This document shows, piece after piece, positions 1-5,547 of a stretch of 5,591 nucleotides of DNA. The notes under the pieces are model-generated. The model did not search any database and was not told where the DNA came from. It saw only the letters and a program-made list of their open reading frames with translations. The stretch is from assembly GCA_015228995.1 (NCBI GenBank), contig JADGCM010000111.1, forward strand, positions 1 to 5,591. Direction: 5' to 3'. Positions within the stretch are counted from its first letter, which is position 1. Each line of letters begins with the position of its first letter. The position numbers and the translations under genes were made by a program. This DNA is from Magnetococcales bacterium. Lineage in GTDB: Bacteria; Pseudomonadota; Magnetococcia; Magnetococcales; JADGCH01.

Positions 1-2
1 AG

Positions 3-326
3 GTCTATTCCCGTGTTAAAAAAACCGTCGCCGGTCAAAATATGGAGATTGACATTCTGGTGGCCAACACCATTGATGCCGTGCTGGTCGAAGTCAAAAG
101 CAACTTAACGGTTGAGGATGTACGTAATCACCTAGAGCGACTGAAGCGCTTCAAATCCTTTTTTAACCGTTATGCCGATTGCAAGGTCTACGGGGCGGTG
201 GCTGGCATTGCTATCGACGCTGGTGCCGATCAATTTGCCATCAATCAGGGACTATTTGTGATTGTGCAGTCCGGGGATAGTGTGCAGATTGCTAATGACA
301 AGGAGTTTAAGCCTCGTACCTGGTAG
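3..326 (+). CDS. PD-(D/E)XK nuclease-like protein, DUF3782 type (5' end outside window)
   Basis: The frame is open to the left edge (…VYSRVKKTVAGQN before the ATG at 42), so this is the C-terminal part of a longer gene; the ATG at 42 is internal. The visible part carries the core of a PD-(D/E)XK nuclease fold: an Asp in MEIDIL (codon 51-53), then 12 residues later the E-V-K triad (Glu at 90-92, Lys at 96-98), at the usual spacing of the metal-binding residues. It is followed by a helix rich in Arg/Lys and Phe, the segment YGAVAGIAID, and a FAINQGLFVI strand typical of DUF3782 C-termini. Such proteins are common in cyanobacteria and filamentous or sulfur-oxidising bacteria, often in several copies, often near mobile or toxin-antitoxin genes. 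Their function is unproven; DNA binding or cleavage is inferred from the fold. The gene ends with TAG at 324-326 and looks intact as far as seen. Confidence 0.8.
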   Translation, partial: VYSRVKKTVAGQNMEIDILVANTIDAVLVEVKSNLTVEDVRNHLERLKRFKSFFNRYADCKVYGAVAGIAIDAGADQFAINQGLFVIVQSGDSVQIANDKEFKPRTW

Positions 327-339
327 CCAATTGAGTTAT

Positions 340-591
340 TTGAACATATTACAATCAGTTGAGGCAGAGATCGATGTTCATGGTCAGGTTTATTTATAGG
401 ACCCTTTAAAATTGCCGCAACGTCATCAAGCCATTGTGACTGTATTAGAGGCTATAGAGGAGAAACCGGTCGATATAGGCTATGTCCGTAGTTGGCCTGC
501 TGGCTATTTTGCGCAGACTTATGGTTCCATTCCTGATCTATTGGAGCGAGAGTTTCAAGGAATAGAGGAAATGCGGGAGCCGCTGGAATGA
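340..591 (+). pseudogene. Decayed antitoxin of a VapBC-type pair (in-frame TAG)
   Basis: Reading from TTG at 340 gives MNILQSVEAEIDVHGQVYL, then TAG at 397-399, then DPLKLPQRHQAIVTVLEA and a tail containing SWPAGYFAQTYGSIPDL and QGIEEMREPLE, ending at TGA 589-591. The first half resembles small antitoxins with an 'A-x-I-D-x-x-G-x-V … P-L-x-L-P … A-I-V-T' pattern. The tail resembles antitoxins with a W-P-x-G-(Y/F)-F … Q-G … E-x-R-E pattern encoded just before PIN toxins. The stop, and the lack of an ATG or a good ribosome binding site at 340, point to decay. A shorter protein could still start at TTG 412 (59 aa; weak TAGGA at 397-401, 10 nt upstream) or GTG 436 (51 aa). The two halves may come from two antitoxin families joined by deletion; that is inference. 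Confidence 0.5.
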
Positions 592-632
592 GTTTTTTGC
601 TGGATACGAACGTTTGTAGCGGAACGGCATAG
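588..632 (+). pseudogene. VapC-like PIN-domain toxin, 5' stub only
   Basis: An ATG at 588 overlaps the antitoxin stop as ATGA, the usual translational coupling of toxin-antitoxin pairs. It opens with MSFLLDTNVCS, the standard first strand of a VapC/FitB PIN domain; the Asp of L-L-D-T-N is the first metal-binding residue of these RNases. The frame then reads G-T-A and stops at TAG 630-632, giving 14 residues against the usual roughly 130-140 for this family. The other acidic PIN motifs are not found downstream in any forward frame, so most of the gene is gone rather than merely shifted. It cannot encode an active toxin. Confidence 0.6.
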
Positions 633-766
633 GCTGGCCGAAACGATGAACAAGGCCGTTCAGGCCCAAGGAGTGGCCGCAGAGATGATATGGATCATGC
701 CTTGGTTTAGAATTACCAGGATTGCCTTGCCTTGGTGCCGCTATTAGTGGTATTTACACGGATTGA
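616..766 (+). pseudogene. Unrecognised C-terminal gene remnant, probably frame-shifted
   Basis: Immediately after the PIN stub, a different frame reads VAERHRLAETMNKAVQAQG then VAAEM (616-687), with ordinary codon use for this region. The same frame then turns into a Trp- and Pro-rich run and stops at TAG 745-747. From 689 a neighbouring frame reads YGSCLGLELPGLPCLGAA then ISGIYTD and ends at TGA 764-766. Together the two parts look like one protein tail broken by an indel near 685-690. I do not recognise the family, and neither part matches the C-terminus of a PIN domain. The join to the toxin stub near 613-620 would then be a deletion or insertion junction. Chance reading frames remain possible. 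Confidence 0.3.
685..713 (+). promoter_or_regulatory. Candidate sigma70-like promoter for sucCD-korAB
   Basis: ATGATA at 685-690 (4 of 6 matches to TTGACA) is followed after 17 nt by TAGAAT at 708-713 (5 of 6 matches to TATAAT). It would start transcription near 720 and leave a leader of about 90 nt before sucC. The -35 match is weak and the site lies inside gene debris, so it may be chance. It is simply the best-spaced pair I found close upstream of the operon. Confidence 0.2.
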
Positions 767-811
767 ACAACTCCCTTTTACTCACAGTGGACGACAGAGG
801 CAGGAGCGTAC

Positions 812-1978
812 ATGAATATCCATGAATACCAGGCCAAGCAGGTTCTGGCTCAGTATGGCGTGGCGGTGCCGCGCGGGCAAGTGGCGTTTACGCCGGATGA
901 GGCGCAACGGGCGGCGGAACAGTTGGGAGGTTCCGTCTTTGTAGTCAAGGCACAGATTCATGCTGGTGGTCGGGGCAAGGGAGGCGGTGTTAAGGTGGTG
1001 CGCAGTATCGCCGAAGTGCGTGACGCGGCCCAGTCCCTATTGGGGATGACACTGGTGACCAAACAGACCGGTCCAGCAGGCAAGCTGGTCAAACGGGTCT
1101 ATGTGGAAGAAGGGTGCGCCATTGCTCGTGAGCTTTATCTCGGCATGGTGATCGACCGCAGCAGCAGTCGAGTGACGATGATGGCATCGACGGAGGGGGG
1201 CATGGAGATCGAGGAGGTCGCCGAGCGCCATCCAGAGAAAATTTTGCGGGAAACGATCGACCCCTTGACTGGTCTCACCGACTTTCAGGCGCGCAATCTG
1301 GCCTTTGGACTGAAGTTGGAAGGCAAACAAGTTGGCAAGGCGGTGCGTTTTATGACCGGTCTTTACCAAGCGTTTGTCAGCAGCGATGCCTCTATGGCCG
1401 AGATCAATCCGCTGGTGGTGACCCAGGCCGGTGATTTATTGGCCTTGGATGCCAAAATAAATTTTGATAGCAATGCCCTGTTCCGTCACAAAGATCTGAT
1501 GACACTGCGTGATCTAGATGAGGAAAATCCCAAAGAGACCGAGGCCTCCCAACACGACCTCAGTTATATTGCCCTCGATGGGAATATCGGTTGTATGGTA
1601 AACGGTGCTGGGCTGGCGATGTCGACCATGGATATTATCAAGCTCAAGGGGGGGAGCCCGGCTAATTTTCTCGATGTTGGCGGCGGCGCGACCGCTGAAA
1701 GAGTCACCACCGCCTTCAAAATTATCCTTTCCGATGCCAATGTGCGTGCCATTCTGGTCAATATCTTTGGTGGAATCATGCGTTGTGATGTCATCGCTGA
1801 GGGGATTGTTACCGCAGCGCGTGAAGTATCCATCCGGGTACCATTGGTGGTGCGGCTGGAAGGAACCAATGTTGACAAGGGCAAACAGATCCTGGCGCAG
1901 TCGGGTCTGCCGATTATCTCGGCCAGCGATTTGGACGATGCCGCCAGCAAGGCAGTAGCGGCCGCAAGAGTGGAGTAG
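812..1978 (+). CDS. sucC: Succinyl-CoA synthetase (succinate-CoA ligase), beta subunit
   Basis: This is the nucleotide- and succinate-binding subunit of succinyl-CoA synthetase, a cytoplasmic TCA-cycle enzyme that couples succinyl-CoA cleavage to NTP synthesis, or the reverse. At 388 aa it has the same length as E. coli SucC and aligns with it almost without gaps. An N-terminal ATP-grasp domain (about 1-235) opens with MNIHEYQAKQ, followed by VVKAQIHAGGRGKGGGVK with nucleotide-contacting Lys46. Glu197 and Asn199 in MAEINPLV and Asp213 in LALDAK match the metal and phosphate-transfer residues. The C-terminal CoA-ligase domain (about 240-388) carries GNIGCMVNGAGLAM, ANFLDVGGGA, NIFGGIMRCD and VVRLEGTN. 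ASTEGG and NIFGGIMRCD favour SucC over the related malate-CoA ligase MtkA. The ATG at 812 has AGGAG at 802-806 and matches the family N-terminus exactly. It is the first gene of the operon, 6 nt before sucD. ATP or GTP preference cannot be read here. Confidence 0.96.
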   Translation: MNIHEYQAKQVLAQYGVAVPRGQVAFTPDEAQRAAEQLGGSVFVVKAQIHAGGRGKGGGVKVVRSIAEVRDAAQSLLGMTLVTKQTGPAGKLVKRVYVEEGCAIARELYLGMVIDRSSSRVTMMASTEGGMEIEEVAERHPEKILRETIDPLTGLTDFQARNLAFGLKLEGKQVGKAVRFMTGLYQAFVSSDASMAEINPLVVTQAGDLLALDAKINFDSNALFRHKDLMTLRDLDEENPKETEASQHDLSYIALDGNIGCMVNGAGLAMSTMDIIKLKGGSPANFLDVGGGATAERVTTAFKIILSDANVRAILVNIFGGIMRCDVIAEGIVTAAREVSIRVPLVVRLEGTNVDKGKQILAQSGLPIISASDLDDAASKAVAAARVE

Positions 1979-1984
1979 AGATCA

Positions 1985-2860
1985 ATGAGTATTCTGGTCA
2001 ATAAAAACACACGCGTTATATGTCAGGGATTTACCGGCGCTAACGGTACGTTCCATTCAGAGCAGGCCATTGCTTACGGCACCAAAATGGTTGGCGGCGT
2101 CACCCCGGGTAAAGGCGGAACCACTCATCTTAATCTGCCGGTATTCGATACCGTTGCCGATGCAGTCAAGCAGACCGGTGCTGATGCGTCGGTGATCTAC
2201 GTACCGGCGGCTTTTGCCGCCGATGCCATCATGGAGGCGGCTGCGGCTGAGGTGGCGCTGATTGTCTGCATTACCGAAGGCATTCCGGTGCTGGATATGG
2301 TCAAGGCCAAACGCTATCTACAGGGACGCAATAGCCGTTTGGTCGGGCCCAATTGCCCGGGAGTGATCACCCCCGAACAGTGCAAAATTGGCATTATGCC
2401 GGGGCACATCCATCGTGCCGGTTCTGTCGGTGTGGTCTCCCGTTCAGGCACCCTCACCTACGAGGCGGTGGCCCAACTAACAGCGGTGGGGTTGGGGCAG
2501 AGCAGCTGCATCGGTCTGGGTGGAGATCCAGTCAATGGTACTAATTTCATCGATTGTCTCAATCTATTTCAGCAGGATGGTGAGACCGAGGCGGTGATTA
2601 TGATCGGTGAGATCGGCGGTACGGCCGAAGAAGAGGCCGCCGCTTGGATCAAGCAAAATATGACCAAACCAGTAATCGGTTTCATTGCTGGTGCGACCGC
2701 ACCTAAAGGCAAACGTATGGGCCATGCCGGTGCCATCATTGCCGGTGGCAAGGGAACAGCGGCCGAGAAGTTTGCCGCGCTTGAGGCGGCCGGTGTTTAT
2801 ATTGCTCGTTCACCAGCTGAGCTTGGGATAACGGTGCAACGTGCTTTGAAGAAAGGATGA
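1985..2860 (+). CDS. sucD: Succinyl-CoA synthetase (succinate-CoA ligase), alpha subunit
   Basis: This is the CoA-binding, phosphohistidine-carrying partner of SucC; the two form the active enzyme in the cytoplasm. Its 291 aa is the normal size (E. coli SucD is 289). The N-terminal Rossmann-type CoA-binding domain (about 1-125) has GFTGANGTFHSEQAI near residues 15-29, GGVTPGKGG at 37-45 and GPNCPG at 121-126. The C-terminal ligase domain (about 145-291) has SRSGTLTYE at 152-160, GEIGG at 208-212 with Glu209 corresponding to E. coli Glu208, and MGHAGAII with His247, the residue phosphorylated during catalysis (E. coli His246). The ATG at 1985 has GGAG at 1972-1975, inside the end of sucC, 9 nt upstream. 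The 6-nt gap implies translation linked to sucC and a 1:1 subunit ratio. korA follows after 6 nt. No damage or odd residue was seen. Confidence 0.96.
   Translation: MSILVNKNTRVICQGFTGANGTFHSEQAIAYGTKMVGGVTPGKGGTTHLNLPVFDTVADAVKQTGADASVIYVPAAFAADAIMEAAAAEVALIVCITEGIPVLDMVKAKRYLQGRNSRLVGPNCPGVITPEQCKIGIMPGHIHRAGSVGVVSRSGTLTYEAVAQLTAVGLGQSSCIGLGGDPVNGTNFIDCLNLFQQDGETEAVIMIGEIGGTAEEEAAAWIKQNMTKPVIGFIAGATAPKGKRMGHAGAIIAGGKGTAAEKFAALEAAGVYIARSPAELGITVQRALKKG
2852..2857 (+). promoter_or_regulatory. korA ribosome binding site, start choice TTG 2864 or ATG 2867
   Basis: AAAGGA at 2852-2857 lies within the end of sucD. It stands 6 nt before TTG at 2864 and 9 nt before ATG at 2867, which are adjacent codons in one frame. 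Either spacing works and the proteins differ by one residue. I prefer ATG because it is the stronger start codon and gives MKNDLIIRVAGEGGEG, a usual length before the glycine-rich motif. Confidence 0.55.
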
Positions 2861-2866
2861 GAGTTG

Positions 2867-4579
2867 ATGAAGAACGATCTGATTATCCGTGTTGCTGGTG
2901 AGGGAGGTGAGGGCATCATCTCTTGCGGTGATTTTATCGCTTCCGCGTGTGCGCGTGCCGGTTTGGAGGTTTATACCTTCAAGACCTTCCCAGCCGAGAT
3001 CAAGGGCGGCTACGCCATGTACCAAGTCCGTGCTAGTGCTGACAGGATCTATTGCCAGGGCGACACCTTCGATGTCTTCTGTGCCTTTAATGGCGAGGCT
3101 TATGAACTCAATAAACACTTGTTGCACCCTGGTACCGCCTTTGTTTACGACTCCCCTGGTGGCGATTTTGAGCCGGAGATTCCAGCCGGTGTCTATGCCT
3201 ACCCCATCCCGATGACCAAAAAGGCTAAGGAGCTGGGATCGATTCGTTCCAAAAATATGATTGCGCTGGGAGCATTATCGCAGCTGTTTAACATCGACGA
3301 AGAGACGCTGGACCGGGTGCTGAGAGCTAAATTTGGTAAAAAGGGCGCGGAGATATTAGATTTCAACGTCACCGCCTTCAGCGCTGGTAAAGAATTGGCC
3401 GCGGCGTTGACCAAGAGTGATCCTTGGCGGGTGGCGGATCGGCAGGAGCCGAAAGACGTGATCATTATGTCCGGCAACGATGCGGTGGGTCTGGGAGCGA
3501 TCTTAGGTGGGTTGCAATTTTTCTCGGCTTATCCGATTACGCCAGCGACCGAAATTGCCAAGTATGTCGCCACTCACATCCCGAAACGTTGTGGGACGTT
3601 GGTGCAGGCCGAAGATGAAATTGCCTCCATTTCCCAGGTGTTGGGCGCTTCTTATGCCGGCCATCGCTCCATGACGGCCACGTCTGGGCCAGGTTTGGCC
3701 CTAATGAGCGAGATGCTCGGCATGGCATCAATGAGTGAGACCCCAGTGATGGTGGTCGATGTGCAACGCGGCGGTCCTTCCACTGGGTTGCCGACCAAGC
3801 ATGAACAGTCCGATCTATTTCTAGCTATTCATGGTGCCCATGGTGATGCGCCGCGGATCGTGCTATCGGTTGAAGATGTCAAGGATTGCATCGATATGAC
3901 CGTCGATGCCCTTAACCTGTCTGAACAATACCAAGTGCCGGTGATCTTGCTGTCGGACGGATCATTGGCTTTTTCGACTCAGACCATTCCGAGGCCGGAT
4001 CCGGCTAGTTATAAAATCATTGAGCGTAAACGTTGGGATGGTGAAGGCGTCTATAAACGCTACCTGCTCACCGACGATCTCATCTCACCGATGGCCGATC
4101 CCGGGACCCCGAATGCCATGCACATTGCCACTGGTTTGGAGCATAGCGAGACCGGTGCCCCTCGTTATACGCCGGAAAACCACGAACTTATGCACCGTAA
4201 ACGCTTCAACAAGATCAAAACTGTGGTTGAGAACTATCGGCCAGTTGAGATTGATGGCTCGGGCGATGCTGAAGTCGGTATCATCACTTGGGGCAGTACC
4301 ATTGGTGTGGTGCGTGAGGCGGTGCAGCGTCTGCGCGACGCCGGTCATCGAGTCAAAGGCTTTTATCCCAAGCTGATGTGGCCGATGCCAGTGGCTCAAT
4401 ACGAGGCTTTTGCCGCCACTTGTCGGCACATTTTAGTTCCGGAAGTCAACTTCCAGGGGCAGCTGTCGCATTTTATCCGTGCTGAAACCTCTATCCGTCC
4501 CATTTCCTATCCAATTTGTGGCGGATTACCGTTCACACCGGCCATGATTGTCCAACGCGTCAAGGAGATTATCGCATGA
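2867..4579 (+). CDS. korA: 2-oxoglutarate:ferredoxin oxidoreductase, alpha subunit (fused gamma-alpha)
   Basis: This is the large subunit of a two-subunit 2-oxoacid:ferredoxin oxidoreductase, which interconverts 2-oxoglutarate + CoA + oxidised ferredoxin with succinyl-CoA + CO2 + reduced ferredoxin. At 570 aa it fuses two units found separately in four-subunit enzymes. A gamma domain (about 1-180) has the glycine-rich AGEGGEG at 10-16 and TFPAEIKGGYA at 40-50. The alpha part (about 198-570) has GNDAVGLGA, then YPITPAT at 222-228, whose Thr contacts the substrate carboxylate in studied homologues, and RGGPSTGLPTKHEQSDL from 301. A C-terminal domain from about 465 starts with GIITWGST. Fused architecture, YPITPAT and the sucCD neighbours favour 2-oxoglutarate as substrate. 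Pyruvate or another 2-oxoacid is not excluded. Start ATG 2867 is chosen over TTG 2864. The stop overlaps the korB start as ATGA. Confidence 0.92.
   Translation: MKNDLIIRVAGEGGEGIISCGDFIASACARAGLEVYTFKTFPAEIKGGYAMYQVRASADRIYCQGDTFDVFCAFNGEAYELNKHLLHPGTAFVYDSPGGDFEPEIPAGVYAYPIPMTKKAKELGSIRSKNMIALGALSQLFNIDEETLDRVLRAKFGKKGAEILDFNVTAFSAGKELAAALTKSDPWRVADRQEPKDVIIMSGNDAVGLGAILGGLQFFSAYPITPATEIAKYVATHIPKRCGTLVQAEDEIASISQVLGASYAGHRSMTATSGPGLALMSEMLGMASMSETPVMVVDVQRGGPSTGLPTKHEQSDLFLAIHGAHGDAPRIVLSVEDVKDCIDMTVDALNLSEQYQVPVILLSDGSLAFSTQTIPRPDPASYKIIERKRWDGEGVYKRYLLTDDLISPMADPGTPNAMHIATGLEHSETGAPRYTPENHELMHRKRFNKIKTVVENYRPVEIDGSGDAEVGIITWGSTIGVVREAVQRLRDAGHRVKGFYPKLMWPMPVAQYEAFAATCRHILVPEVNFQGQLSHFIRAETSIRPISYPICGGLPFTPAMIVQRVKEIIA
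4562..4567 (+). promoter_or_regulatory. korB ribosome binding site fixing the start at ATG 4576
   Basis: AAGGAG at 4562-4567, 8 nt before ATG 4576, is the strongest ribosome binding site in the window. The korB frame is open further upstream to a GTG at 4516, but that would add 20 residues read out of frame through conserved korA sequence, and the extension does not resemble KorB N-termini. The strong site and the ATGA overlap with the korA stop settle the start at 4576. Confidence 0.85.
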
Positions 4580-5451
4580 CTGTCGCCGCACTACACAAAG
4601 TTTCGATGGCTGCCAAAGACTACAAGTCTGAGGTTCAAACGACATGGTGCCCTGGATGCGGTCATTTTGGCATCTTGAATGGAGTCTACCGCGCTCTGTC
4701 TGAACTGGGCGTTGATCCGACGGCGTTGGTATCGATATCGGGTATCGGTTGTTCGTCGCGCATGCCCTACTTTATCAATACTTACAAAATGCACACCCTG
4801 CATGGTCGGGCTGGTGCGGTGGCGACCGGGGTGCAGCTGGCGCGTCCTGACTTGGCGGTGTTGGTTAGCGGTGGCGACGGCGATGGCTTCTCCATCGGTG
4901 GCGGCCACATGCCGCACATGGCGCGTAAGAACGTCAACATGACTTACGTGCTGATGGATAATGGCATCTACGGCCTGACCAAGGGCCAATATTCGCCGAC
5001 CTCCCGTCCCGAGATGACCGCTTACACCACCCCTTACGGTGGCCCGGATGAGCCGATGAATCCGTTGTTATACATGCTCACTTATGGGGCTACCTACGTC
5101 GCTCAGGCTTTTGCTGGTAAACCGAAACTGTGTGCCGACTTGATCAAAGGGGCCATTGAGCATAAGGGCTTTTCCTACGTCAATATCTTTACCCAGTGCC
5201 CAACGTTCAACAAAATTGACACCATTGAGTATTACCGTGATCTGGTGGCGGAGATACCGGAAGGGCACGATAATTCCGATTTAGGCGCAGCTATGGAGTT
5301 GGCTCGTCGCCCGGGTGGCAAGGCACCGATTGGGCTGCTCTATCAAGTCGATAAGCCCTCTTTGGATGAGCAACTGGCTAAAATTGTCAAAAAAGTCAAC
5401 GGTTCTCCCGACTATGATTTGAACCGGATCATTGATCTGGCAAGACCGTAG
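4576..5451 (+). CDS. korB: 2-oxoglutarate:ferredoxin oxidoreductase, beta subunit (TPP and [4Fe-4S])
   Basis: This catalytic partner of KorA carries thiamine diphosphate and a single [4Fe-4S] cluster. At 291 aa it has the normal length for two-subunit enzymes. WCPGCGH at 24-30 supplies Cys25 and Cys28, GIGCSSR at 56-62 supplies Cys59, and TQCPTF near 206-211 supplies Cys208. This spacing matches the four cluster ligands of the archaeal two-subunit 2-oxoacid:ferredoxin oxidoreductases. The thiamine diphosphate and Mg2+ site is the GDGDGFSIGGG segment at 100-110, followed by the Asn-containing MDNGIYGLTKGQYSPTS at 127-143, a hallmark of the family. HGRAGAVATGVQLARPD at 76-92 is also well conserved. 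No ferredoxin-like delta domain is fused, so electrons should pass to a separate ferredoxin encoded elsewhere. Translation is coupled to korA through ATGA at 4576-4579. An inverted-repeat element begins on the base after the stop. All expected residues are present, so an active enzyme is expected. Confidence 0.95.
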   Translation: MTVAALHKVSMAAKDYKSEVQTTWCPGCGHFGILNGVYRALSELGVDPTALVSISGIGCSSRMPYFINTYKMHTLHGRAGAVATGVQLARPDLAVLVSGGDGDGFSIGGGHMPHMARKNVNMTYVLMDNGIYGLTKGQYSPTSRPEMTAYTTPYGGPDEPMNPLLYMLTYGATYVAQAFAGKPKLCADLIKGAIEHKGFSYVNIFTQCPTFNKIDTIEYYRDLVAEIPEGHDNSDLGAAMELARRPGGKAPIGLLYQVDKPSLDEQLAKIVKKVNGSPDYDLNRIIDLARP

Positions 5452-5470
5452 CCCTTACCCCCTCACCCTG

Positions 5471-5493
5471 CCCTCTCCCACAAGGGGAGAGGG
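5471..5493. repeat. Hairpin 1: CCCTCTCCC-ACAAG-GGGAGAGGG
   Basis: This is a perfect 9-bp stem (5471-5479 with 5485-5493) around a 5-nt loop ACAAG. It begins 20 nt after the korB stop codon and forms the inner part of the left arm of the larger inverted repeat. Confidence 0.85.
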
Positions 5494-5508
5494 TTAAGAG
5501 GGTTAAGA
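5491..5508 (+). repeat. Tandem 9-mer GGGTTAAGA x2
   Basis: GGGTTAAGA occurs twice head to tail at 5491-5499 and 5500-5508 without mismatch. The first copy shares its GGG with the end of hairpin 1, so it may have arisen by slippage at the edge of the palindromic unit. The purine-rich AAGAAAGAAGG follows. Confidence 0.75.
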
Positions 5509-5525
5509 AAGAAGGCTCATACTCT

Positions 5526-5547
5526 CCCTCTCCCTTGTGGGAGAGGG
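5526..5547. repeat. Hairpin 2: CCCTCTCCC-TTGT-GGGAGAGGG
   Basis: This is a perfect 9-bp stem (5526-5534 with 5539-5547) around a TTGT loop. Read on the other strand it differs from hairpin 1 by one missing base in the loop region, so the two hairpins are inverted copies of one unit. Further G residues follow directly. Confidence 0.85.

Larger units (their letters stand above)
327..811. other. Gene-free stretch with toxin-antitoxin debris and sucC leader
   Basis: No intact reading frame of convincing quality lies between the nuclease-like gene and sucC. From left to right the stretch holds a decayed antitoxin (340-591), a stub of a PIN-domain toxin (588-632), an unrecognised C-terminal remnant that needs a frameshift (616-766), and about 45 nt of leader before sucC. 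Its last bases contain the sucC ribosome binding site, AGGAG at 802-806. I see no tRNA, riboswitch or clear rho-independent terminator. No reverse-strand gene was recognised. The operon promoter must lie here or further upstream. Confidence 0.7.

Noticed and set aside
397..399. In-frame TAG in the antitoxin read as a recoded codon (pyrrolysine or suppressed amber)
   Set aside because: TAG is used as the normal stop of the nuclease-like gene, sucC and korB in this window, there is no local recoding signal, and the neighbouring toxin is also broken. Decay is the simpler reading.
1564..2010. Reverse-strand 148-codon open frame across the sucC end and sucD start
   Set aside because: It is antisense to strongly conserved SucC sequence, has no recognisable domain, and reflects the codon bias of the real gene. 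The same holds for the other long antisense frames within 1037-5268.
812..2860. Malate-CoA ligase (mtkAB) instead of sucCD
   Set aside because: The beta subunit has ASTEGG and NIFGGIMRCD, which are SucC-like, and the next genes use succinyl-CoA. No serine-cycle genes are seen.
2864..2866. TTG 2864 as the korA start
   Set aside because: It is possible and changes the protein by one residue only, but ATG at 2867 is directly adjacent, is a stronger start codon and still has an acceptable 9-nt spacing from AAAGGA.
4516..4575. Upstream extension of korB to GTG 4516 (311 aa)
   Set aside because: The extension lies over conserved korA sequence in another frame, has no good ribosome binding site, and is unlike KorB N-termini, while ATG 4576 has AAGGAG at ideal spacing.
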